Shown here: positions 54,160 to 64,000 of the stretch, piece by piece
How the letters are laid out: the number at the start of each line of letters is the position of its first letter
Position numbering within the stretch: the first letter of the stretch is position 1
Origin: Bettongia penicillata ogilbyi
Taxonomy: Eukaryota; Chordata; Mammalia; Diprotodontia; Potoroidae
Direction: 5' to 3'
NCBI GenBank assembly: GCA_023548195.1
Contig: JAJHZJ010000009.1
Location: 4,986,715-5,050,714 of the forward strand
Length of the DNA stretch: 64,000 nucleotides
Made by a program: the position numbers and the translations under genes
The notes under the pieces: generated by a model
Database searches by the model: none
The model's input: the letters and a program-made list of their open reading frames with translations, nothing else
Told to the model about the DNA's origin: nothing

Positions 54160-54310
54160 GTTTGGTGTTGCAGAAGCGTACAAAAGAAGTATAACATACG
54201 GTACCTGCCTTCAAAAGGCTTACAATCTAATTGGAGAGGTAGAATACTCATTCAAGAAGCACTTATTATGTGTTACATGCCAGATTGCTAGTAACATTAA
54301 TGAGTTCAGA
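54160..54310 (+). mobile_element. Tail-family element
   Basis: 'acggtacctgccttcaaaaggcttacaatctaattggagagg', 'agaagcacttattatgtgttacatgcc'. The 67-codon frame across it is repeat-derived. Confidence 0.5.
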
Positions 54311-54314
54311 ACCA

Positions 54315-55010
54315 AGATCTTCATACCATTTTTTAAGATTAAATGCTATGAATCACTATAATAGCACAATTAGTTATAATAATATAAATTGTGGATATAG
54401 AAATCGATTTCTTTCTTAGAACTTGAACCAGTGTAGCATCATTTTAAGAATGATTACCCCAAAATGTAGCCTGTGTGGGGGGCTTGCATCTTACTTTAAC
54501 TGCTACTGGCTCGTTGAATATTTTATATAAATCTAAAAGTAATTATTTCCTTCAGCACTAAAATGATGGCTAAATGTAAACTTTGTCCCTTTATTAACTT
54601 ATATAAGAAAGGAGACTGAGGCTTAGCCCTATGGGTCTGCCTTACTGCAGAATTTATGTGGCATGGTTTCAAGTTAATCAAGAATAATTACCAGCTGTTA
54701 TGCAATTCCCATTCAATTATTATTTTAATGGTTTTCAAACCATGTGTAGGTAACTTTGAAACCTAGTACAGTTCTTCTATATGTTGCTTGTTAAAAACTT
54801 GGATCTTACCTAGCCCCTGAGATCTCTGAAGACAGTACTATAGGCTAGCCAAAATCCCTGGCAATCAATTCTCACTGATTTTCCAGGATAAAGGTGACTA
54901 CTTGGGCTTAACTCACTCTTGTGATTATGTGTTAGGATATATAAATATCACTGGGACCTGTTGGACAAGTTAGTGAATGTATATATTTGAAATGTATATA
55001 TTTGAAAAAG
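54315..55010 (+). other. Intron, nothing recognised
   Basis: Unassigned AT-rich sequence, with a short 12-base direct repeat ('aatgtatatatttga') at 54,976-55,005. Confidence 0.35.
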
Positions 55011-55014
55011 TTTG

Positions 55015-55240
55015 CTAGAGATGAAAAAGTGACATGTATATAATGCTTTTGGGTTATGAAGCATTTCACATATATATCATCTCATTTGATTCTCACAACA
55101 GTCCTGCTTATTTTTAATCCCTGTTTTACGGATGAGAAACTTGAAGTTCAGTGAGGTCTTTTCATCCCTGAAATGACAGGGAAGTGGGGTAGGTGACCTC
55201 TAAGGTCATTTCCACCCTAATTCCATGCTCTTCTAACTTA
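55015..55240 (-). mobile_element. MIR-type SINE followed by an inverted MIR end
   Basis: 'gcttttgggttatgaagcatttcacat', 'catttgattctcacaacagtcc', 'acggatgagaaacttgaag' are antisense. 'gtgacctctaaggtcatttccaccc' at 55,192 is a sense-strand MIR end. Confidence 0.6.
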
Positions 55241-55244
55241 GTTA

Positions 55245-56612
55245 TAGCCTTCTTGGGTCCAAACATCTAGACATGTTGAGTTGTGAATGAACTGGTAAAG
55301 AAAATAGTTCACTTTTCTATTCAATTACACTTTTTAAACAAAAACAATAGTATGAAAATGCCTTCGCATAGCAAGAAAAGTAGTACTTAGGGCAAAATTT
55401 TTAAAGAAAACTCTAGGGTATAATTTGTTACTTTTTCCAATCAGTACTTCAGGGATCTCTATCGCAATTGGTTTGTAGAATCTGTCCTCCAGTGCAGATG
55501 AGAACATCTAATAATGTAATTGTAATAGTTTACATTTATATGGAAACCTACCATTTATAAATTTTGTACCCTAGGAGATAGTCTTCATAAGTTGCTGTGG
55601 CCAGAAATATTTATCACTTGGTAACTACGCTTCTGGTATGTACCTTACAAAATAGATCAAGGTTGCTAGGTTTCTTAGCATATATCTTTATTCTCTGCTA
55701 CCAAGGAGGTTGAGGATGGCAGAGAGCTCAGACTCTGGAGTTCTGAACTCTTATGCACTAAGTCAATAGAGTGTGCTCACTAACCTTGGCATTGATATGA
55801 TAAATTCCTGGGATTTTAGCAGAAAAATAGCAAATTGGGCTGTGAATAGCCCCTATGCTTTCCACCTGCCCAAGAGACTTAGTCTTTAAAAAATACATGT
55901 AGGCTGATACTTGAACAAGGGATGTACTATTCATCATTAGACCTGTTTGAAAAACCTTTCCAAAATTTTATCACCCCTGCCCAAATGTGCTTTATACACT
56001 GACATAGTCCTCAACAGCCCAGGGTCATCATACCATAATAAGTTTATGGAATAAGATTTTAATGGAGTTTGCTAATCCTTTACTGCTTTCAATTTATTGA
56101 AATTTGTAATCTTACATCTTTTAATGAATACTCCAGGGTTTCAAGGTATCTTGGAAAGGTCTTTTCAATTTAGTTATCCACATCTGCCAAATACTTTTCT
56201 CAGTCACGATCACCAATAGTCTGTTTACTTTGTTTGACCATTTAGAGTTAATTGAAAGGATGGCCTTGCAATCTGCTTCTGATTTCCCACTTTTGTTTCT
56301 TTCCCTGGAAACAGCAGAGACAATAAAAGAAATATTACAGTCCTATAGTGTCTCTACCAACAACATGAAACCTTTAATAGTTATTTTTTCCAATCAGAAA
56401 GGAGTATTATTTTCTTATTCAAAGAGAGAAAAATCCTTTCTTCTCTACACTACACGTTGCCTAAAAAGGAATCTATATACTAATTATTTTGTATGCTGAT
56501 TCATTGAAATATATCCCCTTGAGCAAGCAGCACTCTTATAACTTGCCTGATAGAGATCAAAGAAATCTCAGCTCATACTAAAAATTATTTTCTAAAACAC
56601 TCTCTCAGGAAA
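55245..56612 (+). other. Intron, nothing recognised
   Basis: About 1.4 kb unassigned. The 89-codon frame at 56,230-56,499 has no recognisable domain. Confidence 0.35.
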
Positions 56613-56615
56613 ACA

Positions 56616-56618
<3 letters not shown>

Positions 56619-56665
<47 letters not shown>
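56619..56665. repeat. (CA)n microsatellite
   Basis: About 23 CA units without interruption; likely polymorphic. Confidence 0.97.
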
Positions 56666-56667
<2 letters not shown>

Positions 56668-56869
56668 CTTTCTGAGCAGGGCAAAAACAACTCAGACATT
56701 GGGGACCAGAGAAATGTACAATCAGTAAAAATTGAGTAGGTAACAGTTGCAGCCAGAATTTAAAAGAGAAACTTGCTTGGACAATTAAGAATCAAAACAG
56801 TTTGAATTAAATAAACAGATTTAGATTAACAATTTGGTTATATTTTGATTTTTGATGTTTGATTTTTGA

Positions 56870-57068
56870 ACCATGGACCCCTTTGGCAGTCTAGTAAATC
56901 CTATGTACTCTATCTCAGAATATCCTTTTTAATTGCAATTGAAGGAAATGGTAAATTTCAAGAGGTCAGTGAAAATGAAGATGCGGTTTATCCCCATCCC
57001 AGCTTATAGATCCTTTGAAATCTATTAATGGACACCAGGTTAAGAATCTCTAGGTTAAAGGGACAGAG
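56870..57068 (-). mobile_element. Palindromic 'gtccatgacc' DNA element, third copy
   Basis: 'gaaccatggacccctttggcagtctagtaaatcctatg' at the left and 'accaggttaagaatctctagg' at the right are the inverse of the pattern at 20,582. Confidence 0.6.
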
Positions 57069-57094
57069 TTAAGGATGGGATCAAGATGAAAATG

Positions 57095-57130
57095 TAGGGG
57101 GGGGGGCTCCAGGGAGTTTACTTGGGGGGG
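57095..57130 (+). repeat. Paired G-runs
   Basis: A run of nine Gs at 57,097-57,105 and a run of seven at 57,124-57,130, separated by 'ctccagggagtttactt'. Only two long G-runs, but each could contribute more than one tract to a G-quadruplex. Confidence 0.7.
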
Positions 57131-57689
57131 AGTCAGCACCAAGGAGAGCTCTCTGCAGCTTTGTTGATGATGCAAATGTTGATCTTATATTCTTGGCAGC
57201 TCAAGTCTTATCCTCTCAGCCTAGATCCTTAGATGAATTTTCAGTGACTTCAAAGGTGTGCCGTATCTGTTAGAACACATTCTGATCCCTGATGTAAGAG
57301 GTTAAGTCCTTTTCCACCTGGGACATTTGGATGTCTGTCTGATGGCAGGATTATCTACTTTGAATAGATTTATGGCTCAAATGAGGGTTTGGGGTGTCTC
57401 ATGATTTTGACAGGAATATAGTCCTTAGTGAACTCAAATTTGTATCAAGGATCCTTTTATTTCATGATCCAGCCCTTCCTTGGAGCAGGGACAGAGGTCC
57501 TAGTAGTGGGATGGAGATAGATATAAGGTGAATGATAGGGACCCATATTAATATTTAAATATTTAAAGAGAAACTTTGATAGAGTCTTAAAATAGAGTTA
57601 TAAAGTGACTTTACCACAATGAGAGTACAGTCATGACAATGATGAAGATACTAAAGCATGAAGCATTGCATATATAATTCAGTGCTAAA

Positions 57690-58010
57690 TTATGTGATTA
57701 AGTGCAATGGAATTTGAGAAGGGAAGAATCAAGTTGAGCTAGAATAGTTAGGCAAGGCTTTGTTGGGAAGGTAAGATTTGAGCTGGACTTTAAGGAATGC
57801 AGTAGGACACAAGAGACAAAGAATGACAGGAAAAGAGGGGCCATTCCAGGTAGAGGGACCAGCATTAGCAAGACAGGAGAATTTGTAGTATTATGAAGAT
57901 AAGGAGACTGACTCAACTAGAACAGAGAGTTTATGTTTAAAAGTATGAAGTAATGGAGTTGTTTAGTTGAGATGGCACCGAATTGTTCAGGATCCAAATG
58001 TCAGGATCAA
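57690..58010 (-). mobile_element. L2-like LINE fragment, antisense
   Basis: 'gaaggtaagatttgagctggactttaaggaatg', 'ggccattccaggtagaggg', 'agcattagcaagac'. Confidence 0.55.
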
Positions 58011-58194
58011 AACAGAACTTGATTCCGTAAAGAAGAAGAAGCCATTTCATGATAAAAAGAAAAATAACCTGGAACAAAAGTTAAAAGGAATTTGAAGTCA
58101 ACAAGTCTGATTTATATCAAACCATCTCACCATAGTGTGCTAAAAGCAGTAATTTGTTATTAGTAATCTGGCAATATTGTGGCCTTTTATGAAA

Positions 58195-58475
58195 AGAATG
58201 GAATTGGGAGCCAGAAAACTTAGGTTTGAATTCTGGTTGTGTTGCTTAATGCTTGTGTGACTTTGAGTCAGTCATTTAATCAGAAGCATTTCTTGAAGAC
58301 CTTTGATATACCAGACACTGTGCTATATGCGTAAGAGCAACAAATGCAAAAATGAAATGTTATCTTCTCTCAAGGAACTCACATTCAATCATTGAAGTCC
58401 CATGAGAACGTGTTGGGCTGCATTTTCCTTACCTATAAAATTAAAGCATTGGGTTAGATGATCTTTCCAAGTCTC
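58195..58475 (+). mobile_element. MIR copy split by a tail-family insertion
   Basis: 'gaattgggagccagaaaacttaggtttgaattctgg' and 'gtgtgactttgagtcagtcatttaatc' precede it. 'gggctgcattttccttacctataaaattaaagc' resumes at ~58,413. The insert 58,276-58,400 has 'tgatataccagacactgtgc' and 'ttctctcaaggaactcacattc'. Confidence 0.6.
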
Positions 58476-58479
58476 TTCA

Positions 58480-58800
58480 TGCACAGTAGATTGCAGGGAG
58501 AAATTAGAAGCATAGGAACAAGCTAATAGATTAGAACTGGGTATAAAGTAGTGACAGACCAGACTAGAATGGTGCCAGCAAGAATTAAGTGGAAGAGATG
58601 GATTCTGTAGACATGTTAAAGAAAATCTCATCAGTTCACATTGAATGAACTGGGAATTGAGGAGGTGAAGGTGTCAAAGAAAATTGAGGATTTGAGCCCA
58701 GAAAACTGTGGGAATAGTAATGGTGTTGATAGGAATAGGGATGTGATAAATGGAGTCTATTGTGGGGGGAAGATCATGAGTTCAGTTTTAGACATTAGCC
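58480..58800 (-). mobile_element. L2-like LINE fragment, antisense
   Basis: 'gggaattgaggaggtgaaggtgtcaaag', 'ggggaagatcatgagttcagttttagacatt'. This is the reverse of the LINE region at 47,442 ('atgtccaaaactgaactcat'). Confidence 0.6.
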
Positions 58801-58801
58801 C

Positions 58802-58930
58802 AGCAAGTAATAAGTATTTACTGTGTACAGAGGGCTGTACTAGGTCCTGGGGAAAATAAACATTTCAGATAACCATGCTTCTTTTCCTCATAGAATTTAC
58901 AATCTAGTAGAACAGAAAACATATGCAGAT
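58802..58930 (+). mobile_element. Tail-family element
   Basis: 'agtaataagtatttactgtgtacagagggctgtactaggtcctgggg', 'tcctcatagaatttacaatctagtag'. Confidence 0.6.
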
Positions 58931-59251
58931 AACTAATATAAAAAATATACATGATAGGTGTACTAGTATTGAATATTTTGCATTTCAGATGAGAGATCGA
59001 TTTCAAAGAGACATGACTTTTAAATAATCAGAAGCAATGATATTGAAGCATAGATGAGGCCCTGAATTGATGATTTCACCCACTGTATATTTCATAATTT
59101 TAAATGAAGAGGCTAGGGCTACATCTTCTGAGCTACCTGAAATTACATGAAAGGAATTAAGAGAGAATGCAGTAATGGATTGCAGTAATTAACAGAGAAA
59201 GAATAGTTGAAGAGATAATGAGAGTTAAAGAAATGAGCTAGTGAGTACTAA

Positions 59252-59252
59252 G

Positions 59253-59345
<93 letters not shown>
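59252..59345. repeat. (GA)n polypurine microsatellite
   Basis: 94 bases of GA with two AAA interruptions; about 45 dinucleotide units. Confidence 0.97.
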
Positions 59346-59346
<1 letters not shown>

Positions 59347-59349
59347 TAG

Positions 59350-60315
59350 GATATGCAAAGAAAGAACATCTACAAAACATTTACAAATTACAAAAGCAAC
59401 TGGCAATTTTGTTACTACTGTATCAATTCAATATATACTTATAAAGGCCACATAATGGAAGGTAGTAATTTCATATATAATCTTATCTTTGTATACTCAA
59501 ATGTTTATGTTTATTGATAACTAAGTTCATAACAAGAAAGAAAATTTAATTTTTTTAAAAAAGAAAAGTAATAGGAAATCCACCAGGAGAGAAAAAATCA
59601 CCAAAGTCAACAGACAGAGGCACGAACAGTCATGTCCAAAACTGGAGAGGTCAAGGAAAATGAGAAAGAAAAAGTTCGAGTTTCAGCCAAAGCCAGAAAA
59701 ATAAAATATCAGTTGAATCACACATCGTATTAGGAACTGCACTGTTTGCTTCATACCTTATTTTTAATTTTTTTTTATTGAATCAATATGTAGCCATCGA
59801 GAACTTCAAAAGTACAAGTTGTGTGATTCCATGCAACTAAGAGCCAGTCCTCATTATCCTCCAATCTAAGTAAGTATAAGCATTACCAGAACTGTATCAT
59901 CGGGATGCTGGATTTAAAACCACAACGTTTTTCTCAAGGCTTTACTTCTTATCTTTTAGGCTGTTTTGAAATGAACAGTTATCAGATTAACCTCCAGTTC
60001 ACTGGCCCAAAGTTGAATAACAATTCCCTGAATCAAACTTGCAAGAGAGTTCAAGCCAAAATACCAGGCTGGGATTAAGCAATAAATACTATAATTGTCT
60101 TCTAACTAAGCAAGCTAAGTATTTGCTTGGACAAAGCAGCCTTTTCCCCAAACAAATGTCTCTCAAATAAAAACAATTTCATGCCCTTGTGTTCCAGCAT
60201 GATATTTTCCAGTCCTCGGGATAAGCCAATACATCTTAACAAAAGTACATTCTTGGAATCAGTCTTTAGAGAGCTGTTCTCTCATTTTCAGGTACTGGCA
60301 GAGTAATCTGCACCT
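59350..60315 (+). other. Intron, nothing recognised
   Basis: About 1 kb unassigned. Confidence 0.35.
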
Positions 60316-60317
60316 TC

Positions 60318-60718
60318 ATCGAAGAATTATAGAATATCCGAATTGGAGGGGAACTTATATTTGATTGAATCCAAGGGTTCTTGACTTTCCTTTGAACCAA
60401 TTTAACAGTCTGGTAGAGCCTATGGACCCCTTTTGAGAATAAGGTTTTTAAATCAATTAAATAAAATACAAAGGAAATTTTTGTAAAATAAAAGATAGGA
60501 AGACAAAGGAATATAATTCTATTGAAATACAGATTTTTCTTAAACCAAGTTCATGGACTCCAGGTTGAAAAGCCCTAATTTCAACCAATCCTTCATTTGG
60601 TATATAAGACAATTGAGGCCCAGGAAATGGAAATTATTTTCTCAAAATCACACACTAGTTAATGACAAAGCTGGAATTATAACCCTTGTCTCTTGCCTCT
60701 TGGTCTGTAGTTTTCCCC
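60318..60718 (-). mobile_element. MIR-type SINE split by the palindromic DNA element
   Basis: 'agaattatagaatatccgaattggaggggaac' on the left. 'caatccttcatttggtatataagacaattgaggcccagg' and 'tcacacactagttaatgac' continue on the right from ~60,585. Confidence 0.6.
60373..60582 (-). mobile_element. Palindromic 'gtccatgacc' DNA element, fourth copy
   Basis: 'gttcttgactttcctttgaacc', 'agtctggtagagcctatggaccccttttgag', 'ttcatggactccaggttgaaaag'. It sits inside the SINE described for 60,318-60,718. Confidence 0.6.
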
Positions 60719-60894
60719 ACATATCAAATAGATGTCATGATGTATTATTTCTAGCATACTTTACTGCCACACCCGACATGTTTAATGTGTTAAGGAATTT
60801 CAGGGCAATTATGCCTTGTTTTCAGAGCAAAGGGTCTCTGGTTCTGTGTGTAATTTTCCTTCCACTAAAGAAGATCATAACCCAGCTGTAATTC

Positions 60895-61030
60895 ATTGTT
60901 TTAAAGAGCTCTTTGTGATTGCGGGGGTTAGATAACTTGTCTAGTTTCACAGTTAGTAAGAGTCTGGGATGGGATCTGAAGCAGTCTTCCAGACTCTTAA
61001 GGCCAGCACTCTATTACAACAGGCTGTCTA
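60895..61030 (-). mobile_element. MIR-type fragment
   Basis: 'gttagataacttgtctagtttcacagttagtaagagtctgggatgggatctgaa'. Confidence 0.6.
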
Positions 61031-61299
61031 TCAAACTATGGTTATTGAAACAATAATGTTAGTAGGTTTATATAACTTAGAAGGCTTTCTCTTCTTGCCT
61101 TCAATGAACTTGTAGGCAGAGAGAGCAAAGGCCCTGCAAGTACTAGACACAGGCCTTTCCTTTTTGAAGATGTCATCTGTTTGGAATGCTCACAATTATT
61201 TCAGTTTTCTCCATGTTAAGAGCAAGGAAGGCTTGGCCAATGATGAAATGTTATATAGGTAAGAGACCGCAAAGACTAAATGCTTATCTAATTGATTGA

Positions 61300-61445
61300 T
61301 CATAGGTTTAGAGATGGAAGGGCCCTGAAAGATCCATTAATCCAACCCACATCCTTTATAGATAAGAAAACTGAGGGCCCAAGAGAAGATGTAATTGGCT
61401 TGAGATTACACCAGATTGTCTAACTCCAAATCCATTATTATCATT
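61300..61445 (-). mobile_element. MIR-type fragment
   Basis: 'aggtttagagatggaagggccctgaaagatccattaatccaaccc', 'agataagaaaactgagggccc'. Confidence 0.65.
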
Positions 61446-61554
61446 TTTAGCAATACGAAGCAGTTAAGAATTTAAAGGAAGGAAAGTGGTAAATTTTCAA
61501 GCCAGAATTCTACATTCATTAGTTATAACTACTGATATAATGAATAGATTAATA

Positions 61555-61818
61555 TTAATGATAGCTTTTATATAATGTTTAAAGGTTACAAAGTGCTTTA
61601 CAGATATTATCTCACTTTATCCTTACAACAACCCTGGAAGGTAGGTGCTATTTTCATCCCCATTGTTTTTACAATTGAGAAAACTGAGGTCTATAGAGAG
61701 GTTAAGTGACTTGCCCAAGTCATAGCTAATAAGCATCTGAGGTCAGGTTGGAACTCAGGGAGCTCTTTACTCTGGGTCTGGCACTCAGTTCCCTTTGCCA
61801 CCTAGCTGCCTTTTAGGA
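61555..61818 (-). mobile_element. MIR/CORE-SINE, near full length
   Basis: 'tttaaaggttacaaagtgctttacagatattatctcac', 'acaaccctggaaggtaggtgc', 'gaggttaagtgacttgcccaag', 'ttgccacctagctgcc'. Confidence 0.8.
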
Positions 61819-61819
61819 A

Positions 61820-62560
61820 GAATTCATCCTGTATGGCCAGTGTCCTGTTTCTACTTTGTCAGGTCCCATATTCATCCTGGATTGCTATTCTCCCCTGATG
61901 TCCTAGAAACCTCTGAAATACATGACTCTCATACCAATGTGAAGTGAGAAAGAGGGTTGTCAAGATCTGTTGGCATATAATTAATGCCAGCTGACATGAG
62001 CAAATTAGTAATATACTTATGTTGACACTTTTCTGAACCTTAGGGTTGGTTTGTTAATTAGGGTTGCTGTCTCTCCTTAAAAACTATCCCATCCAAAGGG
62101 TATGAAGCTATATTGCTCTACTTGAGAACAAAAGAAATGTTTACACAGGAGTAATTACAGCTTTGTCAGGCTCAATAAAAACAATTTTGTTGTACACACC
62201 AGCCTCTGAAGAAGACAGCAGCCATCCCTTGAGGGAAGAAACCATTCAGTTGAAAGCCAAAGTGCCAGAGTTGTGACAGCTGCACCATTTTCAAAGTACA
62301 GTCCATTTTTCTGAAAAAGTACAAATAATCCTGAGTAGGTAAGCAGTGATAATAACCTTTATATATTTTCAAATGCAGAGGATCCTTAGAGTCCTCATAT
62401 GAACACAAGAAATTTTGAATTCCTCCTTAATAGGAAACTGAGCTGAAAGGCAAAGTTGAGGTTTTCAGTCTTGTTTTCTCACAAAGTCAAAGTTATTTCC
62501 AAGTGTTTGTTGCCAAGTCCTGGAGAGAGAACGTGAGCCAGATTTTCAAATCCAGCTCTC
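61820..62560 (+). other. Intron, nothing recognised
   Basis: About 0.7 kb unassigned. Confidence 0.35.
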
Positions 62561-62564
62561 ATCT

Positions 62565-62962
62565 CTCTCCTGAGCTCTAGTCCCACATTTCCAGCTGCCT
62601 GCTACTCATCTCCACTTGGATGTCCTGTAGGGATTTCAAACTCTTACAAATCCAAAACAGAGTTCATTCCCTTCCCGTCTAAGCCCACCCGTTCTCCTAA
62701 CTTCTTTATTTCTTTTACAGTTTCACAATCTAGGAGTCATCCTCACCTCCTCACTGTCACTCAACAGCTCTCCTTGTCCACCCACCCCCATCCAGTCAGA
62801 TGCCAAATTCTGTTAATTCCACATCAACTTTTTCAAATAGGTTTCCTGTTTCTTTCCACCATAACCTACCCTTATCCAGGCCTTCATCACCTCTCACCTG
62901 AAGTATTGCAATCTTCTCCACCCCATTGACTTCCTTACTTGCAGTTTGCCTTTTCCAACTCA
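62565..62962 (+). mobile_element. L2-like LINE fragment, sense
   Basis: 'agctgcctgctactcatctccacttggatgtcctgtagggatttcaaactc', 'aggagtcatcctcacctcctcactgtcactc', 'catcacctctcacctgaagtattgcaatc'. Decayed translation reads like the region after the reverse transcriptase YADD block in L2/CR1-clade LINEs. Confidence 0.65.
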
Positions 62963-62963
62963 T

Positions 62964-63140
62964 ACTTCACCTTGGATAAGTCACATAACCTTCTAGAACC
63001 TCAGTTTTCTCATCTCTAAAATAAAAAGACTGAATTACACAGCTTCTGAGTTCCCATCCATCTCCAATGAGTTGTGTGATCCAATGAGCCTTTAGAAAGC
63101 ACTTTACAAACCTTGAAGTAGTAAATAAACATTTATTATT
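62964..63140 (+). mobile_element. MIR-type SINE, 3' part
   Basis: 'accttggataagtcacataaccttctagaacctcagttttctcatctctaaaat', 'gaaagcactttacaaaccttgaagtag'. Confidence 0.7.
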
Positions 63141-63209
63141 GAATTAGTTATTTTCTGTGCTCTCACTTTGCCTTGCCTGCCTGATGCTGACTGATTTGAG
63201 GCACCTGTA

Positions 63210-63248
63210 CACACATGCACACACATGCACACACATGCACACACACAC
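63210..63248. repeat. (ACACATGC)n short tandem repeat
   Basis: Four octamer-like units of ACACACATGC spacing ending in a short (AC)n. Confidence 0.9.
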
Positions 63249-63249
63249 C

Positions 63250-64000
63250 CTGCTCATCTTTTGTTTGATTTCCCTCTTTCCTCCCCCGCTCCTAAATATA
63301 GTCCCTTTCCTGCACTCCCAGTCCCAGTTTTCAAGATTTCTGCCTCCTCTCTTTATAATCTGCAATCCACCTTCTTTCATAATTTGGGATTGGATACATC
63401 TAGGGTGCAGTCATAAAATGATTCTCAAGAAAACTCTCCTAGACAGCATACCACCCATGTGGCATTCTAAGAAACTGTGCACCTTTTTCTGGGCTTAACT
63501 GCATAGCAGTAAGGCAGTAAGGGTGTGCTAATTATATTTACATTAACCATCACTGACTTCTCCCCCTTCTGAGACCATTGCCCATATTGGACATTAAGTA
63601 AATATTTATTGAAAAAAGAAAGAGATGAGAAAATGAATAAAGTCTGCTGTTGAGTTTAGGGCAGCTGTGAAAATAAGCTAATCACTTCATCCAGATAGGT
63701 AAACCCTGTCAGATCCAAGGTTGTGTTAAGTACATAAAGGAAAAGTGAGGAAAAGTGGAATGGGTAAATCTTTGGCCACTCAATCTCTTAGCAAATGATA
63801 AAGAGATTTCCTTGCCTCATACACTGAGGTACAAATTGTATCAGCACAGGTGGATGCTGCATACCAAATAAATACTGACAATGACTCTTGCAACTCCTGT
63901 CAACTTGAGTTGAACCTTCTACACAGATGTGGAATTTGAGCTCAGCCCAGCCTCCAGGAACCTAACCCTCACTATATTTTTTATTTTGTTTTGTTTCCTC
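63250..64000 (+). other. Intron to the window end, nothing recognised
   Basis: No exon, RNA gene or clear repeat. Confidence 0.35.

Noticed and set aside
56230..56499. 89-codon + strand frame
   Set aside because: No recognisable domain, no splice or promoter context. Its length is within chance for AT-rich sequence of this size.
1..64000. CRISPR arrays, operons, tRNA, rRNA, snRNA or microRNA genes, endogenous retrovirus genes
   Set aside because: The window is vertebrate intron. The tRNA-like sequences are SINE heads, no spacer-repeat array exists, and I found no LTR pair, primer-binding site or pol motif.

Overview
This window is vertebrate genomic DNA, almost certainly from a marsupial. 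It is AT-rich, has essentially no long open reading frames, and is full of short interspersed repeats. The repeats belong to classes I know from marsupial genomes: tRNA-headed SINEs of the SINE1_MD/Mar1 type, MIR/THER-type CORE-SINEs, marsupial-type L1 3' ends and ORF1-only 'half-L1' copies. The species cannot be fixed from sequence alone. Family names are from memory of consensus patterns, not from a database search.

Only one piece of host protein-coding sequence is supported: a 205-bp internal exon at 262-466 on the + strand with a good acceptor and a consensus GTAAGT donor. It encodes the end of an ADAMTS-type cysteine-rich domain and the start of the spacer domain, and best fits THSD4 (ADAMTSL6), a secreted microfibril-associated ADAMTS-like glycoprotein. 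The remaining ~63.5 kb reads as one large downstream intron. I looked for the next spacer exon, which should begin by completing the split Ala codon, and did not find it here.

Layout: 1-261 upstream intron; 262-466 exon; 467-8,540 intron with SINE/MIR copies, including a composite SINE with an 11-bp target-site duplication (TSD), and a repeat-poor stretch; 8,569-14,520 SINEs, two 5'-truncated L1 3' ends with TSDs, an old antisense L1 body and a 121-bp hAT element with a perfect 8-bp TSD; 14,530-31,650 many degraded MIR/SINE copies separated by quieter intron; 31,650-38,820 two CR1/L3 3' ends, a 100-bp mariner-like element inside a SINE, a 255-bp pyrimidine tract and a 62-bp micro-insertion with a 14-bp TSD; 40,231-40,409 a (TTCC)n array; 40,838-47,360 two full-length ORF1-only L1-type elements on the minus strand, set among older LINE pieces; 47,360-64,000 further SINE/MIR/L2/CR1 copies, a second hAT element inside a CR1/L3 copy, and (CA)n, (GA)n and (ACACATGC)n arrays.

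There is no operon-like or multi-gene system. The most informative content is the transposon record: the ORF1-only family with a duplicated G-rich 3' region, several exact TSDs that date nested insertions, and the composite SINE family.
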